Source of the DNA: an uncultured Planctomycetota bacterium
Lineage (GTDB): Bacteria; Planctomycetota; Brocadiia; CAIUPP01
Direction: 5' to 3'
Assembly: GCA_903901045.1 (NCBI GenBank)
Contig: CAIUPP010000010.1
Location: forward strand, 1-64,000
DNA length: 64,000 nt
How positions within the stretch are numbered: position 1 is the stretch's first letter; the number at the start of each line of letters is the position of its first letter. Position numbers and translations under genes: made by a program. This document shows, piece after piece, positions 1-8,317 of the stretch. Below the pieces are notes generated by a model that was not told the DNA's origin, did not search any database, and was given only the letters and a program-made list of their open reading frames with translations.

Positions 1-302
1 CCCCTTCGGGGGCTCTCTTCATTCCCAGGTCGTCTCGGTCCCCACGACTCGCTTCGCTCGCCGTGGGCTACTATCCATCACCCCCTGCGGGGGTTCGCTG
101 GATGATTTCAACAGAACAAAGCTGTTTCAAGACTATGGCGTGGGTTACTTGCCCTGAGCGTAGTCGAATGGGTCAAACCCGCGAGAAACATAGCGCGGAC
201 TCTTTAGTCCGCGTCACCTGCCGAGTTTTGAAACAGCTCCAGGGTTTGTAGGGGCAAGGCATGCCTTGCCCCCGACCGCGTGTCATGCCAATCGCGCGTC
301 GC
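1..302. other. Non-coding repeat-rich left edge
   Basis: No convincing gene is seen downstream of mnmA. The stretch holds short G/C hairpins at 1-13 and 81-96, a GTTTCAACAGA-like segment near 106-120 that also accompanies other repeats in this window, a palindrome around 193-222 of the AGCGCGGACT/AGTCCGCG type, and one copy of the GGGGCAAGGCATGCCTTGCC palindrome at 248-273. Confidence 0.6.
248..273. repeat. Palindromic repeat, GGGGCAAGGCATGCC family
   Basis: A near-perfect palindrome centred on GGCATGCC, preceded by GTA. Matching copies lie at 983-1007 (inside mnmA), 15782-15806, 57911-57934 and, with changes, 36924-36950. The copies are almost identical over about 24 bases. Confidence 0.85.
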
Positions 303-1385
303 TCATTGAGGCCGTTGATCACAAATCGTTCCGCCCCCGATGACATACTCTCCGTCGTAGAACACGGCGGCCTGGCCGGGGGTGACGGCGGGTTCGGGGG
401 AGGAAAGCCGGACGCGCGCGGAGGCATCGGGCAGCGCCTCGATTTGCGCGGCGACGCCGATATGCCGGTAGCGGATCTTCACCTCCGCGCCGATGCGTTC
501 CCCATCCGCCACCGGGTAGATCCAGTTGATTCCGCGTACCATGAACTCTGAACGCAGCGTCTCTTCGCGCCGCCCCACCACGACAACCGCCCTCTCCGGC
601 TCCAGCCGCAGAACGAAACGCGGCTCCCCGACGGCGAAGCCCAGCTTCTTGCGCTGCCCGATGGTGAACCGATGGATGCCTTTGTGCCGCGCAAGCACAT
701 TCCCCGCTGTGTCCTGAATCTCCCCGGGCCGCGCCGCCCCCGGCGACTGGCGCTCCAGGAAGCCGGGGTAATCGTCGTCGGGGATGAAGCATATCTCCTG
801 GCTGTCCGGACGGTTGTGACTCCTGAGCCCCGTCTCCTGTGCGAGTCCGCGCACGGCGGGTTTCGTGAGTTCCCCCACCGGAAAACGCGCGCGCGCCAGG
901 TGGCGCTGCTCCAGACCGTAGAGCATGTAGGATTGATCCTTCTGCGCGTCGGCCGCGCGGCGCAGGAAATGCCTATTTCCTGGTAGGGGCAAGGCATGCC
1001 TTGCCCCAGTCGCCGAGGCCTCCGCAACCCGCGCGTAATGCCCCGTGGCGACCGCCTCTGCGCCCAATTCGTCGGCAAGCTTGAGCAGGGCATTGAACTT
1101 GATGAGGGGGTTGCAGCGAACGCAGGGGTTGGGCGTGCGGCCGGCGAAGTAGTCCTGGCAGAACGGCTCGACGACCTGCTTCAGGAACTCATCGCGCAGG
1201 GAGAGGACGCGATGGGGAATGCCGAGTTGCGCGGCGACCTGGCGGGCGTCCTCGATCGCAGCCTGGCCGACCTCCGGCCAGAGGTCGAACGTGACTCCAA
1301 GCACCTCCCATCCTTCCCGGCGCAGCAACTCCGCGGCCGCCGACGAATCGACTCCGCCGCTCATCGCCAGGAGGATGCGCCTCAT
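303..1385 (-). CDS. mnmA: tRNA-specific 2-thiouridylase MnmA
   Basis: MnmA adenylates U34 of tRNA-Lys, -Glu and -Gln and transfers sulfur to make 2-thiouridine. The 360-residue product has the N-type ATP pyrophosphatase loop SGGVDSS at residues 9-15, the catalytic cysteine pair C91 (in NPCVRCN) and C199 (in SQEICFI), and the KDQSYML motif near 149-155. The start overlaps the stop of the upstream Rrf2 gene by 4 bp, so the two are translationally coupled. Oddity: residues about 123-135, between TGHYARV and NRHFLRR, are encoded by a copy of the dispersed palindromic repeat inserted in frame. The rest of the protein looks intact, so it is probably functional. Confidence 0.95.
   Translation of the reverse strand: MRRILLAMSGGVDSSAAAELLRREGWEVLGVTFDLWPEVGQAAIEDARQVAAQLGIPHRVLSLRDEFLKQVVEPFCQDYFAGRTPNPCVRCNPLIKFNALLKLADELGAEAVATGHYARVAEASATGARHALPLPGNRHFLRRAADAQKDQSYMLYGLEQRHLARARFPVGELTKPAVRGLAQETGLRSHNRPDSQEICFIPDDDYPGFLERQSPGAARPGEIQDTAGNVLARHKGIHRFTIGQRKKLGFAVGEPRFVLRLEPERAVVVVGRREETLRSEFMVRGINWIYPVADGERIGAEVKIRYRHIGVAAQIEALPDASARVRLSSPEPAVTPGQAAVFYDGEYVIGGGTICDQRPQ
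983..1007. repeat. Palindromic repeat inside mnmA
   Basis: A full copy of the GGGGCAAGGCATGCCTTGCC element lies in the mnmA reading frame and is translated as part of a stretch GARHALPLPG. Immediately beside it, at 963-982, is a second palindrome of the form CAGGAAAT..ATTTCCTG. Other copies of the first element in the window are intergenic. Confidence 0.85.
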
Positions 1386-1864
1386 ATCTCAAATACCAGC
1401 GGCAGATCGCAGGCGCCCCCGCTGCCACCCAGGCGGCGAGAGCTATCGGCCAGTTGCTGTAGACTGTGGCTCTGAAGGAAACCGCGCACCAGCCGGGCCA
1501 TGTCCGCCCAGAGTTGGTGCGCGGCGCACTCCTTCATCTTGCGGCAATGCCCCTTCCGAAGCGGGCGGTCAAGGACGATGTCGTCCACGCAATGGACCGG
1601 AGCCACTTCATGTTCGAGGGCAACAACAATGTCCCACAGACTCAGATCCGCTGGCGCGCGCGCGAGCACGAACCCGCCCCGCGGCCCGCGAATGCTCCGC
1701 ACCAGCCCCGCCTTGCGCAACCGCCGGAGCAGTTGCTCAAGGTAGTCCAGCGATATCTGCTGGCGCTCCGAAATGGCTTTCAAGCTGATCGGCCCATTCT
1801 GGCCGTTCAGGGCCAGTTCGAGCATCGCCCGAACGCCGTAGCGGCCGCGTGTGGAAAGCCTCAT
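1382..1864 (-). CDS. Rrf2 family regulator, IscR-like with Fe-S ligands
   Basis: A 160-residue Rrf2 protein with an N-terminal winged helix (MRLSTRGRYGVRAML, then GLVRSIRGPRGGF as the wing). C92, C107, C113 and H116 are present; the last three have the spacing C-x5-C-x2-H of the IscR cluster ligands, so a [2Fe-2S] cluster is likely. The start at 1864 is chosen because family homology begins exactly there; longer frames add unrelated residues. It sits between the ferredoxin-type gene and mnmA, and overlaps mnmA by 4 bp. By analogy with IscR and CymR it probably controls this sulfur operon and perhaps cysK. The target is inference. Confidence 0.88.
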   Translation of the reverse strand: MRLSTRGRYGVRAMLELALNGQNGPISLKAISERQQISLDYLEQLLRRLRKAGLVRSIRGPRGGFVLARAPADLSLWDIVVALEHEVAPVHCVDDIVLDRPLRKGHCRKMKECAAHQLWADMARLVRGFLQSHSLQQLADSSRRLGGSGGACDLPLVFEI

Positions 1865-1890
1865 TGCAGTACTCCCAGGTGAAACCCGCC

Positions 1891-2298
1891 TTAGAACTGA
1901 ATCTCCACCGCCGCATAGCCGCAGACGGGGATGCACAACTCGCAACCGATGCACTTATCCTCATCGAACTGCACGACCATTTCCGGCCGCTTCACCGACA
2001 GGGCCGAAGTCGGGCAGACCGAGACGCATGCCGTGCAATGGACGCAACGGTCCTGGCGCCAGTGGACATCCTTGGAGAGCGGCTGCCAGGTGACGCCGAC
2101 GGACTCGATGTACTTGCGCCCCGCCTCCAGTTTGCGCTTATCGCCGCTGATTTCCACCACCATGTGCCCGGCCTCATCCGGACTGATGCTGGCTCTCATG
2201 ATGTTCACTCGCAGGTCGTAGTCTTTGACCAGACGGTATACAACCGGCTCGCGGACGATGCCGCGCGGAAAGTTCAGGACCAGTTTTTCGCTCGCCAT
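1891..2298 (-). CDS. NIL domain plus two-cluster ferredoxin
   Basis: 135 residues: an N-terminal NIL domain (about 1-75, also found in methionine ABC transporter ATPases) followed by a dicluster ferredoxin with CVHCTACVSVCP and CIGCELCIPVCG. This is the MA1822-type partner that, in methanogens and many anaerobes, works with the DUF39 protein in homocysteine formation from aspartate semialdehyde. It lies 43 bp downstream of the DUF39 gene and 26 bp before the Rrf2 gene, all on the same strand, so one transcript is likely. The function is known for the family; electron donor and sulfur source are not visible here. Confidence 0.88.
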   Translation of the reverse strand: MASEKLVLNFPRGIVREPVVYRLVKDYDLRVNIMRASISPDEAGHMVVEISGDKRKLEAGRKYIESVGVTWQPLSKDVHWRQDRCVHCTACVSVCPTSALSVKRPEMVVQFDEDKCIGCELCIPVCGYAAVEIQF

Positions 2299-2341
2299 AT
2301 CACTATCTCCTTTCGGCGGCGGAACCGCCGGGGAATCGGGT

Positions 2342-3544
2342 TCAGAGGATCGGTTTCTCCACGAAGGGCTTGCACTTCTGCCCGCTCTCCGGGGTCGGGA
2401 TGGAGGCCACCGGCTCGCTCAGGAGGAACTCTCCCTTGCGAATCCATTCCTTGAGGATCGTGGCGATCTCCTTCGCCTTCTTGTAGCTGGAGAGGCCCGC
2501 GGTCGGCACCTTCTTCCCGTTGATCGTAATGGAGCCGCTCTTGAGCTCCTTGTACGAGACGTAACCCAGGTTCCCGGGGATGCAATTCGGGTAATCGGTC
2601 GAATAGTCCACGATCGGGGCGACCAGATCGGCATCCGAGACGGCGCAATGCTTGATCACATCCTCATCGAGGACGGGCATGGGGATGCCGATACCCACCC
2701 CGAGGCTGACGCCGTAGCCCACGAGGGAAACGCCCCGGAGCCACTGGGTGTTCATCTGCTTCAGGTCGCCGCAGACGGCCAGCGTCCCCGCGGGCACCTG
2801 CGGAGCGCCGTTGGGCAGGCGCTGCACCGCCGGGGCATGTTGCGTCCCTTCCCACCAGACGTAGCCGACGCCTCCTCCCAGGAAGATGCGCGTCCCGATG
2901 CCGATGGTGCGGTAGAGCGGGTCGTTCAGCAGCGGGCTGAGCTGCCCGGCGGAGCAGTAATTCGCATTGGCGATGCCCGGCTGCAGGACCCCCATGTAGG
3001 TGTAGATCACCCGTTTCCCGTCGCGATTCACCGCCACGTTGTAATTCTGGTAGGCGTTGCGCGGGTTGGTCAGGACGGCCTGATTCAGGTTCGCCAGCGT
3101 GATCCAGGAGCGGACCTCCTTGCGGGGATAGCAATCCGTGCCGTACGCAGTGGCCTTGAACTCCACCTCCTTGCCGGCGACGAGGTCCTCAATCACGTGC
3201 GCCCCGCCGTAGACGAAGCGGCCGGGGAAAACGCTGTTGTCCGGGTCCTTGTCCGGCAACTCGGTCGCGCCGATGTAGAAATCCACCGCCGCCAGCCCGG
3301 CGTAGGCGTTCACGTCGTTCAGCCAGACTTTTGAGAACTTCGCGCGCGGTTTCGTATGCCCGCTATTGAGGAACGCGCCCGAGGAGCACATGGGGCCGAA
3401 CGTCCCGGTGGTGACGACGTCCACCTCCGCGGCCGCCTTCTTCGCCCCCTTCTGCGCGACGAGGTCGATGATCTCTTCGGCATCCACAACGACCGCCTGG
3501 CCCTTGCGGATCTTTTCGTTTATTTCCCTGATGGTCTTAGCCAC
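2342..3544 (-). CDS. Homocysteine biosynthesis protein (DUF39/HcyBio)
   Basis: A 400-residue DUF39 protein related to MA1821, which with the NIL/ferredoxin partner puts sulfide into aspartate semialdehyde to make homocysteine. Recognisable features are the conserved TTGTFGPMCSSGAF segment with its cysteine near residue 52 and Gly-rich loops such as IFLGGGVGYVWWEGTQH. The chosen start is a GTG at 3544, preceded by GGAGG at eight bases; a longer frame to 3580 lacks a ribosome site. It is first in the four-gene order DUF39, NIL-ferredoxin, Rrf2, mnmA. Confidence 0.9.
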   Translation of the reverse strand: MAKTIREINEKIRKGQAVVVDAEEIIDLVAQKGAKKAAAEVDVVTTGTFGPMCSSGAFLNSGHTKPRAKFSKVWLNDVNAYAGLAAVDFYIGATELPDKDPDNSVFPGRFVYGGAHVIEDLVAGKEVEFKATAYGTDCYPRKEVRSWITLANLNQAVLTNPRNAYQNYNVAVNRDGKRVIYTYMGVLQPGIANANYCSAGQLSPLLNDPLYRTIGIGTRIFLGGGVGYVWWEGTQHAPAVQRLPNGAPQVPAGTLAVCGDLKQMNTQWLRGVSLVGYGVSLGVGIGIPMPVLDEDVIKHCAVSDADLVAPIVDYSTDYPNCIPGNLGYVSYKELKSGSITINGKKVPTAGLSSYKKAKEIATILKEWIRKGEFLLSEPVASIPTPESGQKCKPFVEKPIL

Positions 3545-3747
3545 GGAATATTCCTCCGTTTGGATTATGATCGGATGCAATCAAGCGACGCAGGACGGGG
3601 CCCCCTATCGGGGGCGAGGCATGATCCATGGGGATGATTCACGGCAATTGATGATTGGCGATTGAAGGGCAGCAACGGCAAGCGCGCTCGGAGAGCCCGC
3701 TCCACCAATTGCCGCAGAATATGCCTTGTCCGTCCGCATGGTCAACC

Positions 3748-4674
3748 TCAATCGTAGTCGAAAAGATCAGTGCTTAGATAACGCTCCCCCGTGTCCGGCA
3801 GCAGCACGACGACATCCTTGCCCGCGCCCAACTCGCGCGCCACCCCCAGCGCGGCGAACATGGCCGCGCCCGAGGAAATGCCCACGAAAATCGCCTCCTC
3901 GCGCGCCAGCCGGCGCGACGTGGAGCGCGCATCCTCATCGGAGACCGGCACGATGCGATCAATCACCTTGCGGTCCAGCACCTGCGGGACGAAACCCGCC
4001 CCGATCCCCTGTATCTTGTGCCGCCCGGCCTTGCCCCCGGAAAGCACCGGGGAGGCCGCCGGCTCGACCGCCACCACCAGCACCTTCTTCAACTCCGCCT
4101 TCAGCACCTCGCCGACGCCCGTGATCGTGCCACCCGTGCCGACCCCCGCGACGAAAGCGTCCACCTTGCGGTTCATCTGTTCGAGGATTTCCACGGCCGT
4201 CGTCTGGCGATGCACCTCCGGATTCGCCGGATTATTGAACTGCTGCGGCATGAAGTAGTCCGCATGCTCCGCAACCAGTTCCTCCGCCTTCCTGATCGCA
4301 CCGGACATCCCATCCGCGCCCGGGGTCAGGATAATCTCCGCGCCCAGTGCCCGGAGCAGCTTGCGCCGCTCCACGCTCATCGTTTCAGGCATCGTGACGG
4401 CGAACTTGTACCCCTTCACCGCGGCCACCATCGCCAGGCCGATGCCGGTATTGCCGCTGGTCGGCTCGATAATCGTCATACCGGGGCGCAGCTTCTGCTC
4501 CTTCTCGGCCCACTCCACCATAGCCTGGCAGATGCGGTCCTTGACGGAAGAGCAGGGATTGAAGAACTCCAGCTTGGCCCACACCGTGGCATCCTGCGGC
4601 GTAGTGAGCTTATTGATGCGCACCACGGGGGTGTCGCCGATCAGTTCAAGTATATTCAGAGCGCACTTGGCCAC
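3748..4674 (-). CDS. cysK: Cysteine synthase (O-acetylserine sulfhydrylase)
   Basis: 308 residues, the usual CysK length. It condenses O-acetylserine with sulfide using PLP. K45 in SSVKDR is the Schiff-base lysine, PTSGNTG at 71-77 binds the substrate carboxylate, and GTGGTITG binds the PLP phosphate. The gene is alone on its transcript behind a good promoter and lies upstream of the homocysteine operon on the same strand, with tRNA-Cys on the other side. It could accept O-phosphoserine instead of O-acetylserine; the sequence does not decide this. Confidence 0.95.
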   Translation of the reverse strand: MAKCALNILELIGDTPVVRINKLTTPQDATVWAKLEFFNPCSSVKDRICQAMVEWAEKEQKLRPGMTIIEPTSGNTGIGLAMVAAVKGYKFAVTMPETMSVERRKLLRALGAEIILTPGADGMSGAIRKAEELVAEHADYFMPQQFNNPANPEVHRQTTAVEILEQMNRKVDAFVAGVGTGGTITGVGEVLKAELKKVLVVAVEPAASPVLSGGKAGRHKIQGIGAGFVPQVLDRKVIDRIVPVSDEDARSTSRRLAREEAIFVGISSGAAMFAALGVARELGAGKDVVVLLPDTGERYLSTDLFDYD

Positions 4675-4709
4675 GGTGAACCCTTTCCCAAATCGAGCCC
4701 AACAGAATT

Positions 4710-4738
4710 AACGTAGCATATCCTACCTGCCCAGTCAA
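4710..4738 (-). promoter_or_regulatory. Predicted sigma-70 promoter of cysK
   Basis: On the minus strand TTGACT (4738-4733) is followed after 17 bases by TACGTT (4715-4710), about 36 bases before the cysK start. The -35 box is strong and the -10 box moderate. Confidence 0.5.
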
Positions 4739-4831
4739 GTATAGCTCCTGCATGGCAGGAAATCTTCAATCCCTGTCTACGACTATAGTTCAGCGGCGCG
4801 GGAGATGCAACTCATACGGCGCGTCGGTGCC

Positions 4832-4860
4832 TTGCAACAATCGAGCGTCTCGGTTATCCT
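4832..4860 (+). promoter_or_regulatory. Predicted promoter of tRNA-Cys
   Basis: TTGCAA (4832-4837), 17-base spacer, TATCCT (4855-4860). The tRNA begins 24 bases further on, which fits a short 5' leader removed by RNase P. Confidence 0.5.
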
Positions 4861-4884
4861 AAGCACTCTCGAATCTCTCCTCAA

Positions 4885-4959
4885 GGCGGCGTAGCCAAGC
4901 GGCTAAGGCAACGGTTTGCAAAACCGTCATCCCCGGTTCGAATCCGGGCGCCGCCTCCA
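4885..4959 (+). tRNA. tRNA-Cys (GCA)
   Basis: 75 bases including an encoded CCA. The acceptor arms GGCGGCG and CGCCGCC pair perfectly, the anticodon stem CGGTT/AACCG encloses TTGCAAA with anticodon GCA, and the T arm reads CCCGGTTCGAATCCGGG. The discriminator base is T, as expected for cysteine tRNAs. It lies beside cysK and the homocysteine operon. Confidence 0.96.
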
Positions 4960-5036
4960 ATCAGCAAAGGCCCCTTCCAATTCCTCGACTGCGATTTGCC
5001 TCGGCGGGACAGAAGTCGCCTCTTTCGGACGCGATT

Positions 5037-6125
5037 TCAGTCTAATTCCCTGTCAAATGACTTCGCCCGGTTTTCGGCGCTTCGGGGGCTGCTGCCTCGC
5101 GAGCGGGTCCCCTCGCGCAGGAGGATGAGGGCGCCGGCAAGGTTTATCGGCAAACTGGCCCCCAGGGCCAGAACAGTAACGGCCACCGATTTGTCCGAAG
5201 TCACTCCGGAAAGGGCCAGCAGACCCACCCCCGTCACCTGCGGCAATCCCCATCCCGAGAGCGACAGCGGCACCATGCCGGCCACCTCGATGGCGCAGAT
5301 AATCCAGAGTATCCGCACAAAATCGATTGCCGGAGCGCCAACGGCATGCAACATCAGGAGCGAGGCTGGAACGGAGATCAGGAGCCGCGCAAGACCGAAC
5401 CCCAACGCGGCAAGCGCCTCCGCCCGCGCCGACCGATACAGTTCGATCGACTCGAGAATCTTGCGCAGCGCATCATGGAATCGGCGCGGCATCGCCTGCG
5501 ACAGGTATCGCACATGCAACCCCCTCACCCAGGCGGCCAGCGGAGTGAAGAGCATCAGCAGGTAGAACGTCAACGGAACGGCCGCAATGAGAAGAAGGGG
5601 AATAATCCAGGCGCGATACTCCACCGCAAAGCGAGCATCCAGCGCCAGCGCTGCCGCCCCGGCCCCGCTGAGCACCACCGCCTTCAGCAGCGTATTCAGC
5701 CCCAGTGCCGTGAATATCTGGGCGCGCAGGTTATCCGGACGCGACAACCGCCACCAGGCCACCGCCCCGCCCCCAATGGTCCCCGGAAGAAAGAGGGACA
5801 CGAAATTCACCACCAGGTTCGTCTCCAGCACCGACCTCCAACCACCCCGGAAGCCCAGCGGGCGCACCAGGCAGTAGAGCCTCAGCGTATCGAACAGAAT
5901 CGTGAGGAAGATGATTGGAACTGCCGCGAGGACCAGCAGATAGCGAGTGTTCAGGAGTTCGTTCCAGATGCGCGCCGGCTTGGCAACAAACACCAGCCCC
6001 CCAAGCATGCCCAGCACAAGCACCAGTTGAAGGTTCCGCCAAAGCCTCCCGCGGGCCGGTTGTTCCGCGGACGCCTGTTCCGCATGGAGAGAATCTTCCG
6101 GGGACGGACCCGTGCGGGAGGACAT
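5037..6125 (-). CDS. Lysylphosphatidylglycerol synthase TM-like membrane protein
   Basis: A 362-residue polytopic protein of the LPG_synthase_TM / AglD-YbhN family, with about eight hydrophobic helices (for example YLLVLAAVPIIFLTILFDTL and the C-terminal LGASLPINLAGALILLREG). The FLPGTIGGGAVAWWRL and SGWGLPQ segments are typical of the family. Members without the catalytic MprF domain are thought to take part in lipid or glycan translocation. The ATG at 6125 has GAGG nine bases upstream; a TTG at 6140 is an alternative. It is divergent from the glycosyltransferase gene, which fits an envelope role. Confidence 0.8.
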   Translation of the reverse strand: MSSRTGPSPEDSLHAEQASAEQPARGRLWRNLQLVLVLGMLGGLVFVAKPARIWNELLNTRYLLVLAAVPIIFLTILFDTLRLYCLVRPLGFRGGWRSVLETNLVVNFVSLFLPGTIGGGAVAWWRLSRPDNLRAQIFTALGLNTLLKAVVLSGAGAAALALDARFAVEYRAWIIPLLLIAAVPLTFYLLMLFTPLAAWVRGLHVRYLSQAMPRRFHDALRKILESIELYRSARAEALAALGFGLARLLISVPASLLMLHAVGAPAIDFVRILWIICAIEVAGMVPLSLSGWGLPQVTGVGLLALSGVTSDKSVAVTVLALGASLPINLAGALILLREGTRSRGSSPRSAENRAKSFDRELD

Positions 6126-6248
6126 GCAGTGGCACCTCAAGGCAAGAGACCATGCTCAACAACGGACTTCAACTTCTTTTGGATGGCTGCTCATCTCAGG
6201 TACTATATCAACTTGCGCCCCATAGCGCGACGGGGCAGGCTCGTGCTT

Positions 6249-6300
6249 TTCCCACCACAACCGGAACGCAAGGAACGTCCAGATCGAGCCTGTTCTGGGT
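6249..6300 (-). pseudogene. Remnant of an asparagine synthase 3' end
   Basis: The minus strand encodes WTFLAFRLWWEKHEP, closely matching WSFLAFQLWWEEHRP near the C-terminus of the intact asparagine-synthase gene at 9310-11232. The DNA match is clear over roughly 36 bases and fades on both sides. The remaining 6126-6494 interval holds no gene that I can support, and any promoter for the downstream glycosyltransferase is not obvious. Confidence 0.45.
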
Positions 6301-6494
6301 GCGTCGGGAGGCTGTGGAGCGGCCGGCACCGCGATCATGGCTCCATTATGACAGAAGCGTTTCTGTTCATCAAGAACTGCACGCCGGGTGCAACTCGACA
6401 GTGTGGACGCTATAATGCTCGTCATGCGCCGACGTTGCAGACGCTGAGACCAAAGCGGGCGGATAACTGCCTGCAAGTCAATGGAACCGAACCG

Positions 6495-7526
6495 ATGGCT
6501 TTGATCAAGAGACTCCTTCCTGGAGGCCCCCTGCGGGATCGCCTTGAGCGGTGGCATGCCTATTGGAAGTGGGGCTATCGGAGGGAATATGCGCACCTTG
6601 ATTGGCCTGACGACGGCAGCGGAAGACCCCGCATTCTCCTGCTGGCCGACAGGCCGGGATGGGCGTTTGACACGCAGGCGCAGGCGCTTAAACGACACCT
6701 ATCAAGCAGATTCGACGCACGAATAGCCTATGCGACATACCGCCCCAATTTGAACCGCATTGCTTTCGATCTCGTCTGTGTTCTCGCAGCCGACGAGTTC
6801 TACCACACCCGCTTTGTTCTCAATCGTCTCAAAATCATAAAGGAATTGGCGCATATGCCGGAAGACTTTCAAAGTCGCTACGGCGTGGCGAATATGGCCG
6901 AGGCAATTGATCTGCTCACCGCAGACTCGGCAACGGTCTTTGTCATCTCCAAACGCTTTCAGAAGGAGGTCTGTCCCATCAGACCGTGTTTTCTCGTGAA
7001 TCAGGGTATAGAGCCTGAAATCATGCGATGCATGAAGGAGCGGGTTGGCTCGCTAAAGCTTGGATGGGTCGGGGACTCTCGTGCGCAGCACAAGGGGCTC
7101 CACGATATTTTGCTGCCCGCGGCCGAGCCTTTCGAACTTCGAATCGCATCTGGAAAGCTCTCAACTTCAGAACTAGTTGAGTTCTACAATAGTGTTGACA
7201 TTGTCTGCATCGCGTCCTCGGTGGAGGGGGGCCCGTTGCCACTGCTTGAGGGAATGTCTTGTGGATGCTTTCCAGTAGCAACTGATGTCGGCATCGTTCC
7301 CGAAGTCATTAGGCATAATGAAAACGGACTGATCGTTGAACGTAACGTGGAGGCTTTTCGCGCAGCGTTCCGCTGGGGCGCAGAGCATCTCGACTTCGTG
7401 CGAGCAGCGGGACTACGCAACAGCGAATCGATTCCGCGCAATTGGTCTTGGGCCAAAACAGTTGCTTCGTGGGAGACAGTCTTCGACCATGCCCTTTCAC
7501 AATTGTGGGCTTCGGCCAAACGCTAA
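6495..7526 (+). CDS. Glycosyltransferase family 1/4 protein
   Basis: 343 residues. The C-terminal half has the GT-B donor-site signature SSVEGGPLPLLEGMSCGCFPV, with the EGGPLPLLE acidic pair, followed by ATDVGIVPEVI and NGLIVE. The N-terminal half begins with ILLLADRPGWAFDTQAQAL, a degenerate acceptor domain. The start ATG at 6495 is the last in-frame one before the homology; no strong ribosome site precedes it. GC content and codon choice are clearly lower than in the neighbours. It is 14 bp from the following methyltransferase, so the two form a pair, probably for a surface polysaccharide. Donor and acceptor are unknown. Confidence 0.82.
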   Translation: MALIKRLLPGGPLRDRLERWHAYWKWGYRREYAHLDWPDDGSGRPRILLLADRPGWAFDTQAQALKRHLSSRFDARIAYATYRPNLNRIAFDLVCVLAADEFYHTRFVLNRLKIIKELAHMPEDFQSRYGVANMAEAIDLLTADSATVFVISKRFQKEVCPIRPCFLVNQGIEPEIMRCMKERVGSLKLGWVGDSRAQHKGLHDILLPAAEPFELRIASGKLSTSELVEFYNSVDIVCIASSVEGGPLPLLEGMSCGCFPVATDVGIVPEVIRHNENGLIVERNVEAFRAAFRWGAEHLDFVRAAGLRNSESIPRNWSWAKTVASWETVFDHALSQLWASAKR

Positions 7527-7540
7527 CTTTGGGAGAGAAC

Positions 7541-8281
7541 ATGAGTAATGACAAGAACGCGGCGGTCATTAGCGAATTGAAACTCAATTATAGCTCCCAC
7601 TATTCCGCGATTAACCCGCAAATGATGAGCGAGCATTTTTACCATGATAGTTGCTACTATTTCCGCGGCGAGGTGCTGCCGGCCCTTCCCGAAGACAAGG
7701 CGGCTCATATCCTTGAAATAGGATGTGCCGCCGGACATCTGATCCGCTTTCTTGCCAGCATTGGGTACAGTAATGTCGGCGCCATAGAATTGGACGCTCA
7801 ATTATGCGATGTCGCGCGCAGGTATGTCGGCGAGAGCGCACGTTTCATTGAGTGTGGCGACGCCATGCAGTTTCTTTCCCGGTGCCAGGGCCGTTTCGAT
7901 ATGATCATTGCCACCGACGTCATTGAGCATTTTACGCTTGAGGATGGGGCAGCCCTCTGTAGGCAGGCGCTTGACGCGCTCGCGCCGGGCGGTCGGCTCC
8001 TGCTTCGCACACAGAATATGGCGAACATCCTTGGCACCTACATTCGCCACAGTGACTTAACGCATCAGATGGGGTACACAGAAGAGACGCTTAAGCGGCT
8101 GGCGCTATCCAGTGGTTTCGCGCGCGCGGAGATTGTCATTCCGAAGTTCGGCCTTCTGCACCTGCAGACGGTGCGGCTGGCCGTCACCAACCTGTTCCAC
8201 CGACTCCTTTTTGCCATGCAAGGGCAACCCCCGTGCCAGCGCTTTGACCCAAGTATCGTCATGTGCGCGTACAAGAAGTGA
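7541..8281 (+). CDS. Class I SAM-dependent methyltransferase
   Basis: 246 residues with SAM motif I ILEIGCAAGHLIRF (57-70), the acidic residue at the end of strand 2 (GAIELD), and motif II/post-II IIATDVIEHF and LAPGGRLLLRTQN. It belongs to the Methyltransf_11/23 group. GGGAGAG precedes the ATG at 7541. It is co-directional with and 14 bp after the glycosyltransferase, and shares its lower GC, so sugar or glycan methylation is a fair guess. It converges with the next methyltransferase gene at 36 bp. Confidence 0.83.
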   Translation: MSNDKNAAVISELKLNYSSHYSAINPQMMSEHFYHDSCYYFRGEVLPALPEDKAAHILEIGCAAGHLIRFLASIGYSNVGAIELDAQLCDVARRYVGESARFIECGDAMQFLSRCQGRFDMIIATDVIEHFTLEDGAALCRQALDALAPGGRLLLRTQNMANILGTYIRHSDLTHQMGYTEETLKRLALSSGFARAEIVIPKFGLLHLQTVRLAVTNLFHRLLFAMQGQPPCQRFDPSIVMCAYKK

Positions 8282-8317
8282 GGCGGGGATTGCAGGAGGA
8301 GGCGGGCTGCTTGCCGT

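Noticed and set aside
4885-4959. tRNA-Cys as an integration site for a mobile island
   Set aside because: No repeat of the tRNA 3' end and no integrase gene is seen in the window.
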